A DNA stretch of 64,000 nt. It comes from Heterodera schachtii (Eukaryota; Nematoda; Chromadorea; Rhabditida; Heteroderidae). A program made the translations under genes and the position numbers. Under the pieces are notes generated by a model, which saw only the letters and a list, made by a program, of their open reading frames with translations, had not been told where the DNA came from and made no database searches. Location: positions 513,529 through 577,528 of the forward strand of contig SIJG01000089.1 in assembly GCA_023374025.1 (NCBI GenBank), read 5' to 3'. Positions within the stretch are counted from its first letter, which is position 1; every line of letters begins with the position of its first letter. Of this stretch, positions 34,944 through 49,000 are shown piece by piece.

Positions 34944-37900
34944 CTTCCCGCCCGCCGGGCACACACACGCAAATGAATGGCTGCCAGCGGCGGGCGGAGC
35001 GGCTGGCAGCAAAAGTCATGCCGTCGCCGCCGCCAACAAGCTGTGCTGCTGCCAGCCGCACATCCCCCTGCCGCCGCCGCCGCCACCACCCCCGAGGGCA
35101 CACACGAACGACAGCCGACGACAATATGTGTCGGATTTCTCGTTGGAGCAGCGAGGCGGCTGGCGGGCGCGCCCGTCTCAATTTACAGCTGCTTCCACGC
35201 GCCGTCCGTCGTCGGCGGGGTCAAACGCCGGAGGGGCGGCGGCGTTTTCTTTTTCACCCCACCGGCAATGGACAAAAAATGAATTATACATCCGGAGGAC
35301 CTGTGCTCAAATTAATCTCGTTAAGTGGATTTTCCGGGGACAGGCGTATAATTTGTGTGAATTTTCTTTTTTGGATGGGATTTCGTTCGTATTTAAATGC
35401 TTAGACCGAAAATTCATTAGCGTGAATTGCTTAAGGATGAGACAGAATTTGTTTGGCATTGTGCCAGCGGAAAAAAAGTGAATTTCAATTCATTTAATAT
35501 GCCTAAATAATCTTAAAAAACTAATTGTTATTTAATTCGTTTTTTTTTAATGCGGATTAGGATATTGCTCCCCGACATTTATTAATTTCTCCAGCCATTC
35601 CCGACAGAAGTTGACCGGGAATTTGCTCCCCTATCCTCGACTGTTCTCACCCTAAGGTCAGGGCTTAACACCCTAATTTGGATATATAATTAATTTACAG
35701 TAAACTTAATAATATTTTTACTTTTAAATTAAATTAATTAATTATTTAAATTTTAATTAAGCACATAAAATGTAATACAGAAATTAATAAAATAAAAATG
35801 CCATAAAAACAATTTTCAAGGGTTAAGCAAATTATCATACCTAATTATTTGTGTAATTACCATTCCTATTTTTAACTAATAGACAGACTAATATAAAAGT
35901 ACAAAGCCTAACCAACCATTAACTGTTAATGTAGTGTCGTAAACTGAAAGTAAAATGCCCTAATTTTTTTTTTTTGATAATTAATACTTTTAATTATTAT
36001 TCAGGTTTTTAGCTGTGAAAACTGTCTGAAAAAAGAATATAATGTAAATCTAATAATTAAGTTATAAGGAAATGCCGTAAAAAGTGCCTTGAGAAAAATT
36101 TAAAATGAAATTTAAGAAATTAATTTAATAGACAAAATTTAGCAATTTAAATAAACTTAATTCTAATCATTGGTGATAATGAAGAAAATGGCATTAAATC
36201 TTTTTTTTTGCTTTGAAAAAATATTTAAATTTTTTAAATTACAAAATAAACCATGAAAACGGAAAAATAAGGTTTTTGTACGAAACGAATAATGAAAAAG
36301 GGATTTTTTTTTTTGACTAAATTTCAAATGGGGATCAAATTATTATTTAGACGTTGGCTCTGATCCCATTATTTTGAAAAATCTCATTTGAAAATTTTCT
36401 TGGTAGGCCTGGCACAAAAAAAAAATTTATAATGATAATTTCGCAAAAAAAAATAAATAAAAACTTCAAGCATTTTGTTTAACTATCTTTTCGCATTTCT
36501 AGACTATTAAATGGGTGAAGAAAGGCGAAATCTAATCATTGGAGGAGAAGTAATGTGCCGTAAAATGAATTCCTTGCCTTAGGCAAAATGCCAAATTAAT
36601 TTCCATTTTTTACTTCCTCCCCATTTATGGTAATTTTAATTGTGTGCAACAAACAGAAAGAGAGTGAGAGAACAAAAAAAAATTGAAATTTACATAAAAA
36701 CATTGGCACAACGTTTAATGGTTCATTTAAGAAAGTGCTCGATGAGTTCAAAAAAGACTAAAAATTATTAAATGTAAAATTTAAAAAAATGTTTTTTTAA
36801 ATGAAAAAAGAGAAAAAAAAACATATATTTTTAAGTAAATTAAATTATAAAAATTTCATTTTTGGCAAGAGATTAAAAGATTGAAAGTTCAAAAATTTAT
36901 TTATTTTTAATTTTTATTAACACTTAAATGTTTTTTATCTATTTTTGGCACTTAAAAACATATTTGTTTTGGCATTTTTAACTACTCAAAGCGATAGAAA
37001 GGTAATAATGACGTGATGATTAATATAAATGGCAACCGGCACAACCCATTAATTTAAATGGGAGGAGGGCGCGAAAAGGGGGCAATTGTACTTAGAAATT
37101 GAATTATTGCCAGCCGCCGGTCATACGCCCCAGCCGAATGGCACTAAAAAGCGTACCGCCCCTATCATCGGCACAAAATGCCACCCTCCCCTAGATAATG
37201 ATGATGATGATAGCCCACTGTTAGAGGTGCGGCATTTAGCTGCTGCAATAGACAAGTTTTTTGTGTGTTGGTTTTGGCACAGTCAGCTCAGCGGCTGTCA
37301 ATTGGCATGGCCAATGAATGCCAACGCTCGCCGCGCCGCTCGCTCTATCAAATGGGGCGGACAGATGGGCGGGCGGCGAGTGGCAGAAGGCACGGCACAC
37401 ACACATACAAATTAATGCAAATTAGTGTGCCAACAAACAACAGAAGCTGCTTGCTTCTACTGCTGGTGCCGGTGAAAACAACGGCCAAATTGACGGCATG
37501 TAAAAGTTGGGGAGGGGGGCGGGGAGGGAAAAGCCGAAGGTGGATGGACTGGGGGTGGGTCAGAAAATGGCATGATGGCATTTGGCACAAAGAAGGTGGC
37601 ATGGCAATGGGTGGGCATTGAGTACATTGAGTCACATTTGGCATTTCAAAAGAACGTTTTTGTTCTTTTTCGAAAAAAATTAATCTGAAGATAGGGATGG
37701 GTTGGCAAAAAAAAATTTACGAAAAATAATATTAAGCCAATGATGGCATAATAATTGGGGATTGAATGAGGATTTGAAAAAAATTTAAAAAAAAAATAAT
37801 TACAAAAAAATTTTTCGGTATAAATATCCTTAAAACTTCAACAAATAATTTAAGTTTTCTTAAATAATTATAATTTTCTATTTAATTTTTTGGGTTATTT

Positions 37901-38225
37901 AAAAATTTAAAAATGTGAGAAATTAGCTAAATGTCCTAATACCAAAAATTTTTAATTAGCCATGAATTTTTATCGAACTGCCTGCTTGGAGCAATAGGTG
38001 GCTCAATTTTCTTTAAAAATTGCAAAAAAAAAAAAACTGTTTTGGACTGAGTATTGAAGCAAATCAATTAGTAGTTTAATGGGTCGTTCCGTTTCCTCCC
38101 TCCCCCCCCCCCCCGTGGGGCTTAAGGTGCCGTGCCGTTCGCTGTGCCAAATGCCATTGGGCCAAAGTGTGTGTTCTATCTGTTGATGGTGTGAGGGTGG
38201 CGTCGTATTGGTTGACCCGAAAAAT
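34944..38225. other. GC-rich island followed by AT-rich DNA, no supported gene
   Basis: At 34944-35300 the GC content is exon-like, with CCGCCGCCGCC tracts and frames open on both strands (181 codons on plus, 114 on minus), but no splice signals or recognisable protein. Beyond 35500 it is AT-rich to about 37030. A second GC-rich island follows at 37030-37640, with GGCAC words and a G-rich tract near 37510. Confidence 0.45.
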
Positions 38226-38226
38226 T

Positions 38227-38700
38227 CGATTCCGAAGAATGGGCAGAGGGGAAGAAGGAAGATGATGGATGAGTTGGAAAAGAAAAGGAACGAAAATAAT
38301 GGAAGAAGAAATGGGAGAAAAAGGAACAGATGAAAGAAAAAGAAGAAAAATAAATTTAAAAAAGAAAAAATTAAAAATGGAAGAAAAAGGATTAAAGAAA
38401 AAAAAAGGAAAAAAAAGATGGAAGAAAAGAGAACAGATTAATAATGGAAGAATCGCAAAAAGAAAAGAAGGAAGAGAGGAAAGGAAAAAGAAGAAGAAAA
38501 GGAAAGGAGAAGAAAAGTAAAATAGCAAAAATTAGCAATGAGAGAAGGAAAAATCATTAATGAAAAAGAAGAAAAGAGAAGAAGGAAAATGAGGGGAAAA
38601 GAATGGGAAAAGTAGGAAAGGAAGAGAAAAAGAAAGCATCAGAGAGGAAGAGGTGGAAAAGGAGGAGACAACACTGAAATGGAGAGGATGTGAAGCGTAA
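38227..38700 (+). repeat. Polypurine tract, about 470 bp
   Basis: The plus strand is almost entirely A and G (GGAAGAAGAA, GAAAAAGGA, AAGAGAAGAAGG words) with few pyrimidines. The open frames here are Lys/Glu- or Phe/Ser-only artefacts of composition. Confidence 0.85.
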
Positions 38701-38761
38701 GCGACACAAATTGGGACAAAACTCCCGAAAAAACACTCGTCGCCGGAGGGGACGCGGGGGG

Positions 38762-39086
38762 TGGTTGACAAAAAGTGCCTCTTCCATTCGGAAAAAAGGC
38801 TACCTATTGACCCACTGATCAGAAGCTAGGGGGAGAGGGGGGGGGGGGTGGTTGACGAAAAAATGCTTCTTAAATTCGGAAAAAGGCTAACTATTAGCCG
38901 ATCAGAAGCAGAGGGGGAGAGGAGGTGGAGGTTGACGAAAATTGATACGAAAAGTGCCTCTTAAATTCGAATAAAACTAACTATTGCCGCTGATCAGAAG
39001 CGCCGGAGGGCTGGGGGATTTGACGAAAAATGCCTCTTAAATTCGGATAAAGGCTAACTATCGCCGCTGATCAGAAGCCGCGGGGA
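38762..39086. repeat. Tandem repeat, four units of about 75-85 bp
   Basis: Each unit contains TTGACnAAAA, TGCCTCTTAAATTCGG, GGCTAACTAT, CGCTGATCAGAAGC and a G-rich end (G12 in one unit). The units differ mainly in the length of the G-rich end. Confidence 0.8.
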
Positions 39087-39319
39087 GGGGTGGGCGACCG
39101 GTGGAACTTTTAGCCCGGCTGGCAGCAACGGGAGCAGAGGATGAACTGATCGGTTGGCTGCTGGCCGGTTGGGCAAGAAGCAAGAAGAAGGAATGTGTTT
39201 GTGATCATCATAGTTCATTGGAAGCTGAACAACAATGATTGATGATGATGCTGATCAGCGGAGGGTGGGGAGAGACGAAAAATGTGTTCAGCAGGCGGAA
39301 AAGCCAAAAATTTATCCCC

Positions 39320-39560
39320 CAGCCGGGCCATCTCTCATTAGATGGCCAAGCCTTCCCCTCCCCCGTCGGGATGGGTGGGGGGGGGGGACAAAGCCAAAGC
39401 ATCAGAAAAATCCGGCCAAAAATTGGTCGGAGATAGCCACCCCCCCCCCCCCCCCGGGATGAGTGGGGGGGGATAAAGCCTAAAATCCAGCCAAATATTG
39501 ATCGAGAGATAGCCAAGCCCCACTCCCGCCTCGGGGCATGTGGGGGTAAAAACTCAGAAA
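39320..39560. repeat. Tandem repeat, three units of about 80-85 bp with G/C runs
   Basis: Units share GATAGCCAnnCC (or GATGGCCAAGCC), a C-run or CCCTCCC, GGGATGnGTGGGGG, AAAGCC, and GGCCAAAAATTGGTCGGAG-like ends. C17 (about 39440) and G11-12 (about 39377) runs are part of the unit. Confidence 0.7.
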
Positions 39561-42500
39561 AAGCTTGGCCAAAAATTGGATCGCTCGAGAGTGATCATAA
39601 ATGCCGTGAAGAGTGGGTGCAAAACTGAAGTGCATTCATTGATGGGCATTTCACCAACAGAGGTATATACGATTAAATTTCATTTTTCATAAGTTTGGAA
39701 AGTCGTAAGGAATGATTAAGTGACAAAATTCTCACATTTGTTTTGAATTAAGAAAATTGAGAAATGAAAGTTTTGTCATTATTTTTGCCGAAAACCCCTT
39801 TAAATTTCGCATTCTATAAAATAAATACTGTATTAGTAAAAAAATTTATAAAAGAATTATAAAAATTTTTTTCAAATATCAGGATTTTAGTACATTTAAA
39901 AAATATATGTGTTTAATAATTTAAGCGAAATATTTGATTTTTAGAAGAATTTTAGGCGCTGTAAATTTTCTCAAAGTAAGTATTGTTAAAATTTTGAGAA
40001 TTTTGCTCATTTTACTTTTATTTATTTCTCTGGATTTGGCCCATGAAATTTGTGACCTTTTGTTTAATTGATTTTTTTTAATTGGGCCATAAATTAATTG
40101 TTTGTTTTCCCCAATAAAAAAACTCGTGACAAAGAATGTGAAGGTTTGATAGAGACTTTGGCCAGCAGTTGTTGCAGTGAAAAAAAACCAGTAGTTGTCA
40201 ATTGATTGGACTCATAAAAGTCGATCGGACTCATAAAGTGCACTAGAGTCAAAAATTTTCTGTTTAAATACAATGGTAAATAAAACTAATAAAAAAATTT
40301 TTTAAGGGAATCCTATGACTCATTTGTTATAATAAATATATCCAGAAAAAACAAGATTTAAAAATTAAATTATTAAAAATTTTATAAAATCATTGGACTC
40401 CATTCGTGGAAATTTCATTAAAATAATAAAAATTAATTAAATTTAAAATTAAATTTAGAACTACTTTAATCCGTGTGCAAAATGCAGATTTTTCAAGGAC
40501 GGAGTTTTAATTTTCAAGAAATCTTGTGAGACCATTCAATGCTTAAGGACATGTCCTTGAGTTCAAGGACGAATCAGAGAACACTGATTAAGAAAAACCA
40601 TAAACAATCTGCAATTACATACAACGCTTAATTATTGACGCATATTAAACGCACAAATTTCCCGCATTTTCTCCCCGCTACGCTTCATTAGCCAGCCCCC
40701 CGCGCCGGCACGGCTAATAAAGCATTAACAACTATAATTTGGCACAGCAAGGCAAATTGTTGTTCAAAGTTTGGCACAAAATTTACCCGCCCGTGCCTCA
40801 GCCTAGCAGCAGCAGAGAACTTTTCAAAATGACAACAAAAAAAAAATGCCGTCGCGGTATCCCTCAGCAAATTTTCTATGCTAATGTCATTTTATTGCCC
40901 ATCCGTCTGCCACCCGCCCTCCCTCCCCCGGGGGGAAAAGCGGGAAATGTGGGTGTACATGTGCCAATGTGCTGCTACTTGCCACCCCCGCTTTTTGCCG
41001 CCGAACGCGGCACGGCATGCCCTGCGAGGCTTTGGCACGGACGCCTCACTTTTGTCTGCCGATGACGGCATTTGTTTTAACATAAAAATTATTTAAGATT
41101 GCTATGTTGAATTATGTAAATTAATCATCCATTTTAGGGAATAATTGCCATTTCAACTGTCACAGGATTATACATATTAATTATTATTCCTTTTAAGCTA
41201 ACATTGCCTTATTCTAAATTAACCTGGAAAAATGCAAAAATTTCATCGTTTAAAAAAAATAGACCAGAAAATTTTTTTCAAAGATGTTTTTTTAACTATA
41301 ACGAAGATGAGAGAATTTTGGTATTTTAATGTCCATAATTACCTAATTGTAAAAAGTTAATTACAGAAAGGCATTTTTTGAAACATTATTTTATGGAGAA
41401 AATTTCAAAAGATTTTATAATGATAAAATTAGAAATCTTTTCAATTTTTATTCTTTTCGTTATCATTTAAAGCACAATTAACTTAAAAGACAAATTAAAA
41501 ATTCAAAAAATAATGGTTGTAAATTCATTATTAATAGATATATGAAAAAAAAAATGAAACAAAAATGGGTTATTTGAATGAAAAGAAAAGCATTTAAAAA
41601 ACAAAACTCCGAAAATTAAAAAAAAGAAAGCATTTGTGGCACACAGAAACAAAAAACAATAGGCATGAAAACAATGAATTGAATAATTTTTATGTTTTTT
41701 TTTTTGGAAAAATTAAAAACGCTTACAGTATTCCGGTAAAAAAAAACGACGAAAATTTACAAATATTTTTTTTTTATAAAAATGAATAAATAGCGAATTA
41801 ATGTTGTTTAAATATTAATAATCTTTGATTTCAAAAAAAAAAAAACACAAAAGGGCTTTTTTAACGCAATAAAAGGAACAAATTATCACAAATTAATTAT
41901 GGAATTAAAAAATTAAAGTAGAATGATGCTCTTCTAATTTATTAATTTTCGGTTAAACTTTTCTTACAAATTTATTCCTTAATAAGTTTGTTTGAATTTG
42001 TAAATTTTCAATGCAAAGCATAAATAAATTTAGGAAATAAAGTGAAAATTTTAAGCCGCTTAAAATATGGCGCGATGAAGGAGAAGATAAAGAAAAAATA
42101 AGCAAATTAAAACATCGCTAATTTGTTTTGAATATTGGAAAATATATATTAAATTAATAAATCCAATAAAAAATAAAATTTGTACAAAAAAAACAAAAAA
42201 CAAAATTAAACTTTTGTGGCGGCGGCACTGAAATGCGCGAAAAAGGAGTAACAAAAAAGGAAAACGGCGGATTTTAGCACAGTGAGAGATTAAGGCTCTA
42301 CGGCAATATATGCCCGCTCCAGCCTTATTGCTGCTGGTACACAGAGCAAGCATATTGCACCCGGCGGCGGCACGGGAGGTGAGTAATGAAAAGCCGTTGC
42401 CGCCATTTGGCTTCGGCTGTCAGCAATTGAGGGCACACGGCACGGCACAGTGGGAGGAGGGGTTGAGGAGGGGGCGGCTGGCAGCAATGAAGCGCAAAAA

Positions 42501-44150
42501 AGGGGGGGGGAAACAATGGGAAAGTGCCGGGGAGGGGAAAGTGAGGGTGGAAAATTGGATTAAAAAGTGAAACAAAAAATGGGACGAGGCGAGGGTGGAT
42601 GGAAGAAAGAAGGAGTGGGAAAAAAAGGAAATCGTTGCAATAAAAATTTTAATTAAAAAAATAAAATTGAAAAATGAATTAAATGGAAATGAAAAATATT
42701 CGAAGAAAATTAAACAATTTAATTGAATAAATTCAAGAAAAAAATACAGATTTTACTTCTTATATAAAAGTTATTATAATTAAAAATTGGAATATAATCT
42801 TGATTAATTAAAAATATAAATTTAAGAAAAAACTGGTATTTATTGTTTCAAAATAGAAAATAGACCCATAAATTGAAATATATGATCAATTAGCAAAAAG
42901 CAATTAGAGGCTTTGAAATGTGTATTTTCTTGGCTTAAACAAAGTAGCAGCAAATAATAAAACCTTTATTTTTATGGCCAGGAGGCGATATGAGCTTTTT
43001 AAGAAAAAAAAATTGGCCATAAAATGGGACCGTTAAAGCGGCGGCACTTTTGAGTCCGCCCTCCTGTGATAATTATCAAGAAAAAGAAAGGGCAATTAGC
43101 AATGACGGCAAAGCCGAAAAAAGCAAAAGTCAATTGGGAAGAGATAAAGCCATCTGGAACCAAAAGGAGCAAATGATGTGATGGCATAAAAAATGCCAAA
43201 AAATGAGCGAAATTTAAAGAACACTCTCACTCTCGAAAATTTAAAAAATGTCGTTTAATTAGAAAAAAGCAGCAATTTTAACTGATTTTTTTCGGGGATG
43301 GTTTGAGAATTTTAAAAAAATGTCGGGGAAGAAATTTACATAAAAAATTGAAAAAAAAAGATAACAGAAATTTTCTAAAAAAGCCTAAAAAGAAACTCAT
43401 TTAAAAACACTCTCATCACCCAAAAGGTGGAAAAATTTTTTATTGAAACAGATTATTTAAATAAAAATTTAAAAGAAATAAAAATTTTTAAGTTAAATAG
43501 TGTTTAGTAAAAAATCAATATTTTCTATGCATTTTTTGTCCTACAAATGTGCCATTTTTGCGTGCCATATTTGTTTGTCCACTTTTCTCAACTTGGCCCG
43601 AAAGTAAGGCGAGGCGCTGTTAGAAGAGAATAGGAGGATATATCCATTGTTTTGCAATAAATTTCTCGGTTGCGGGGCGCGCTTTGGCAATAACAAAAAA
43701 TTAATTAGGCGCAAAAGTAATTCAATACTCTCGAACCAAAAAAAATAAAATAAATAAATAAAATTCAAATTAATATAAAAATAATGTTGGAAAAATTCAT
43801 TAAATACTCTAATCATGCCATTAACAATTCTTATCAGGCAACTCAGGTTAAGCTAATGTCAATTAATTTCTTAGCTCAATTGGATGTGTTTTTTGTTTAC
43901 TAAAGATGGTGATGATTAATAATTACCGTATCCAATCACTAATTAAGCCTTAATTGACTGCGGGAAACTGAATCTTTCTGTTGTAATTACACGTAATGAG
44001 GACGCGGATTCAGATATAGAATTGAATGGAATATTTGTATGGTCATTAATTAAGTGTAATTAAAATAATGACAATAATTAATTGATTATAACACGGACAT
44101 TAACCAACACAAAACACGGCACAAAAATGAACAAAATTATTAATTAATTA
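39561..44150. other. Stretch without a supported gene
   Basis: AT-rich, with GC-rich islands at about 40670-41070 and 42220-42590 (an ANGGGGGGGGAAAC run near 42505). A fragment of the 63-695 foldback repeat is at about 40200-40255. No exon with acceptable splice context was found. Confidence 0.45.
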
Positions 44151-44151
44151 A

Positions 44152-46017
44152 TTAATTATTAAGATTTTTCTCCCGCCCACCAATGCTGAATGGTTCATCA
44201 TAGTCGTCGTCGTCCTCGCCGTACGAAACACCGCCGCCGTATTTGGTCGGGTACAAGCCGTCCAGGCACGACTCGGGGTCCGACTGGAAGGACACCACGG
44301 ACGGACTGGTGCCGGACCGTAACGGCACCTGTACCAGAATTAGGGATTCGAATTTAAAAATTGAACCAATTCCAAAAAAAAAAATTCAAAAAATTAAAGG
44401 ACCAATTAATGATGAAAATACTGGAAAATTTTAACATGAATTTTATTAAATTTAAATCAGGATGCCACTGAGTGTCCTTATTTTAAACATTTGTCCTTAT
44501 TTTAGAATGTTGGATCAAATAAATTGAAACAAATTTGTAGCAAATTCGCCCATGTAAAAATAGCAAAAAAAAAACATTAATTGCTAAAATGTAATTTGTT
44601 TATTTATGGGATTAATAAAAATTAATAATTGTTTAAAAAAAAAGATTTTTGCCTTCAGTAAATCCTCGTCAATTTGATGCGGATAAACAGGACTTATTGG
44701 TCGATCAAACAGTGACGAAGTGTTGGGCGATGTCGGTGGCATTATTTCCAATTTTGGTCGACCTAAATTGATTCAGATTTATAGGAAAAATGAAATTTTT
44801 ATAACTAAAAATATTTTAGTAGAATACAACTTAAATATATTAAAAGAGAGAAAAAAAATATAAAACAAACAAATAAAAATTCAATTAAAAATATAGGTAT
44901 ACTAAAAATCATATCACTTAAAAATAATAATTTTCTATTTAAACTATTAAATAAAATTTTATTTTTATAAATATTTGAAAGGCTCATTAAAATAAATTAA
45001 AAAAAAATATTTTAAAACTTAAAAAGATTAATTAAATAATAATTTATATTTGCTCATACAAAATAATAAATTTTGCGTTTTTAAATTTGAAATTTATTAA
45101 AAAAAAATTGTTGTTTAAAATTCAATATTATTGGTGTTACGCTTCAACGCCGGTGACGGGTCCGAGTTTTGGCGCTTCAGTCGGTTCATCTCCTGCTGCA
45201 GCTAGGCGCTCCGGACGCGTCAGCAGCGCCACCGTTGCGCTGCTTTCCGTGCCGTCCGATGCCTTCGCGTACGGCGTTTGTTGCTGCTGTTGTTGCGACG
45301 CTGCACGCACTGGTGGACGCGGACTGCCGCGTGGCATCGTGCGAAATGTGCGTCGAGCAGCGCTACCGCCGCTACTGCAGCCTCCCGCGCTCCGCGTATC
45401 GTTGCCACCCGCCGAGCGCATGCTTGTTCGGTATTCGACTTGTGCAACGTGCGCCGGTGGAGCATCGTCGTCCAGCGGTTCAATGCTGCCGCCCACTGTC
45501 GGCGACTTCAAAGAGCGTGGTAATTTAATTATAATTAGTTAATAGGGTTAAGAGTTTGGGGCGGGAAAACGATTTTGAATTTGTTTTCTACATTGTTCAT
45601 TGTTATCAGAATGTGTTGGAACTTTGCAGGACAATACTTTGTGACCTAATGACTACAGTTCGAAAATTTAAATTTTGTAATTAAGTAAAAAATAATAATA
45701 AGTTTTTTGTGAAACTTGAAAAACTGGCAAAAAATCTGCCGAGAAATTTTCATTGCCAAACTTCTTAACCCTATTAATTTAATGGTTAATGTAATTTTTA
45801 ATTTTAATTATGTCATAATTTTGCAAAAAAAAAAAAATATTTATCACCGGTGTTTCCTCATTTAAACTGCCAAATTTTTTGATTTTGGCCACATTATTAT
45901 TATTAATGTTGCTGTTGCTGCTGTTGTTATTGTTGCTGTTGTGATTTTGGATAATAAAAATGTTTGGAGACGCAGAATTTTCGTCTTTCATCAATAATTT
46001 TATGTTTTTTTTGTTAT
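44152..46017 (-). CDS. Low-complexity multi-exon gene, unidentified
   Basis: Exons on the minus strand: 46017-45848, 45505-45141, 44762-44653 and 44328-44152. Phrases include DENSASPNIFIIQNHNS, IKKFGSLNEETP, GGSIEPLDDDAPPAH, AASQQQQQQTPYAKA, LEIMPPTSPNTSSLFDRPI and SFQSDPESCLDGLYPTKYGG, then an acidic DDDDYDEPFSIGG end. Joins 1-2 and 3-4 are phase-correct; the third exon appears to end at a GC donor (AAG|GCAAAA). The join between 45141 and 44762 is out of phase by one base, so a small exon is missing, the donor differs, or a base is wrong. The last exon either stops at TAA (44154-44152) or splices at 44181 (ATTG|GTGGGC). The latter would be in phase with an acceptor at 29975 just before the 29.97-kb ATG, so this could be yet another 5' part of that gene. 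No domain is recognised; the protein looks disordered and probably intracellular. Confidence 0.55.
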
Positions 46018-49000
46018 CTAAAATTAAAAAATAAATATTTCTTAAAAAAATAATTATTTATTTTAAATTAAATTCCAATAAATGAAAAAAAGGTAGAATA
46101 AATTATTTATGAATAATTTGTTTTAAGATGGAAATAATTTTAAGCCAACAATTAATAAATTTCTCCGATTATTTATAAAGTAAATTCAAGGATAGAAAAT
46201 AAAAAGTTTAGAAAAAATAAAATTATATTTTTTATTACATTTTTAATGTTTAAAAATTCATTTTAGTAAAGAAATCTATCTTTCAATTAAATTTCTAAAC
46301 ACTATAATTATAATTTTTTTAACATATCAATTCAGGGTAGTGAAAAAATTGTCACAACAATTTTTTTTAGAGCTTTGGTGCCAGAAAATCGCATAAGTTT
46401 TGTGCTTGGCCAATGAAATAAATGTAAGGCAATTGATGCATAAATTAGGGGCTTCATAATAACAATAATTAGTCGCATTATTACCGCTTAGGGGAGCAAT
46501 TACACAACAAGAAAATTGATTGACGTAAAAAAAATGTGAAAATTTTTAAGAATTAATGAAATTAAAAATTTCTTATAAATCACAAAAAAGAAACAAAGAC
46601 ATTATAATTACTCATATTATCTCACCTGAATGAATTTAATTCACTGCAGAAAAATTAATTTTGACAAGGTTTAAAACAAAAATTTAAATTATAAACAAAA
46701 TGCCAAAAAATGAAAATTTTGCCAAAAGAAAGACTGAACAAATTAGGCATCACGTCAAAAATTTTTTTGTTTTTTGCCAAAAAATCAAATCGACACGAAA
46801 AATGGCGACACAGTCGGCGAAGGGAGGAGTAGGGCAGTTGGGGGACCCTACCGCACCCCCTGTCGTCGGCACGTTTGTGCCGACGACGGCACTCACTTTT
46901 GTTGCTGGAGCGGAAGGAATTGGCAAAAAAAAATATATAAATATACACTCCGGCGCGTCAACATCAGCAAAAGTGCCAAGTTGGCGAACGAATTTGTTGT
47001 TTTTAGGAGGGGAGAGGCGGGCGAGAATTCTGTCGTGCCGATAAATCCAAACATACCTTTGTCGCCATCGTCATTCCCGCCGGGGACAAAATGATGTGCC
47101 GATGTTTTCCTGGCCATGATGCCGGTGAAATTTTGTTGCTCAATGCGGGCAGGAATTGGCTGATGATGTGGGTGCCCAAAATGCCGAGTTTGATTCTCCC
47201 GTCCCATATTCCGGTGAAAAACAGGCAAAATAATGAGTTGCACAGCACCATTGGGCACTTTCCACGGCATTGTCAGGTTTTAATAAAAAAAGCTCATTTG
47301 AACAGCCAGGTCCTCATGAACGAACTCGGACCCGGGCAATATGCCGTACAGGAACCTGTTTTTTTGTCCGTGATCTTGTCGGATTGTACAAAAGTTTTCA
47401 TGAACTTGGGGGATCAGTAAACCCCCAAAATTTGGCAAAAAAAATATTGAACAAGTTTTTAAAGAATTTAAATATTAAAAAAAAATCAAGTCTGTGACAA
47501 ATGGGTTAAGTTAAAGCTTAAAACCCCCCCCAAAAAAAAAGATTATATAAAAATAGAAATTTGCTCATACGTTAAATGTGACTTCTCGAATCACTATTTC
47601 GGTTTTGAGTGAGTTTTTCAAATTTTATTTCTTTAAATGTGGCAATGTGTCACATTCACTATTTTTTTTTGAATGACGAAAAATATTTTTGTTTTACTCA
47701 ATGAGCATTTTGGGAAGATTTGAAATGAATGACACACTTTTAAAACAAAATGTAATAAAAAATTCATTTAAAATTTTTGAGGATAATAAGCTCCGATCGT
47801 GAAAGTCACATGACCCATAAAAATAAACAAAATTTGGTATATTTAAAAAATATAATTTTAAATTTGATTTAATTATTATTTTTATATTTATTTTACAATT
47901 GCCCACAAAAAAATGAAATGAAAGAAAAACAAAATTTCTTTTTTTTTTTACATTTCCGAACATTATAAACATAGAGGCTACATAAAAATTGACAAAAGAT
48001 TGGGTGTAAAAAGGCCAAAAATTTTTGCGGGATTTAGAGCAATTATTTTGACAAATAAAATTTTGCCTGAGGCAAAATGTCAAAAAAATAAATTTCTTTT
48101 CAAGACGACGGCACCCCCCCCCCCCCCCCCGAGGGCAGCTTATGCAAATAATTGATGTTGTCGCCCACACACTTTTCGGCAAAATGTTCTCCTCCTCCAC
48201 CCGTTCCGACCATCGGCATAAGCACAGGATCGTGGGAATATTTTGGAACAAAAATTTTCAATATATATTTTTTTGAAAAAAAAAATTTTTGTTTGAAAAT
48301 TCCAAATAATAAAAATATAAAATTAAAAATTATTAAATTATAAATCTTTCCCTTTTCCAATATGAATTTTAAAGAAAAAAAAATATATGATGGAGATTTT
48401 AAAATGTAAATCAAATTATTTAAAAAGCAGGTGAATTTCTTTTTTTTTTTTTGTTAATTCTTATGAATGTGGAATTGAAAAAATTTTTTTTGAAAATTTT
48501 CATACCTGAAAGTTTTAAATTAAAATTTAAAAACATTAAAATTGTTGGCTTTCATATTAATTTGTGAAAGATTAAAAAAAAAAAAATTTTCTACTCAACT
48601 TCTAGCATTAGTCTTGTGAATGAAAAAAAGAATTTTTGCCTAGCTTTTTTCTATTTTAAATTTTTTGTAAAAAATTTTCAAAATCTTTTTGCATTTAATT
48701 TGCCGTCAAAGATTTTTTGCTTGGCATTTCTGCTGCTGTTTATTTTTAGGAGGGAAAACGAAAATATTGACGAAAAGTATTGTTAGATTTGTGCCGCCGA
48801 TGATGCTAATGGTTGGCGCCGGAGGGTTCACTTATTTTGTTCAGCATTTTTAATGTTTCGTATTTTTTTCGCTCCGCCGCCGGCATTGCGGTAAAACGGC
48901 GCGGTTAAATGAATTTCCCCTCAGGCGGGGGCAGGAGGGTGGGTGGAAGCGGGCGGCACATTCAAATATTTCGTGGGGACAAAATGTCAAAAAAAGGGTG

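Noticed and set aside
34919..35481. Possible GC-rich gene on the plus strand
   Set aside because: Open on both strands, Pro/Ala/Arg-rich, no acceptor/donor pairs or known motif; kept only as an island.
38076..38528. Phe/Ser-rich 150-codon frame and Lys/Glu-rich plus-strand frame
   Set aside because: Both are forced by the polypurine tract.
45087..45542. Plus-strand gene with a poly-Cys tract at 45.1-45.5 kb
   Set aside because: The poly-Cys is the reverse reading of CAG-type Gln codons; the minus strand is in phase with the exon at 46.0 kb.
47694..48251. 185-codon minus-strand frame
   Set aside because: AT-rich, Phe/Asn/Lys-dominated, crosses a C-run, no splice or signal evidence.
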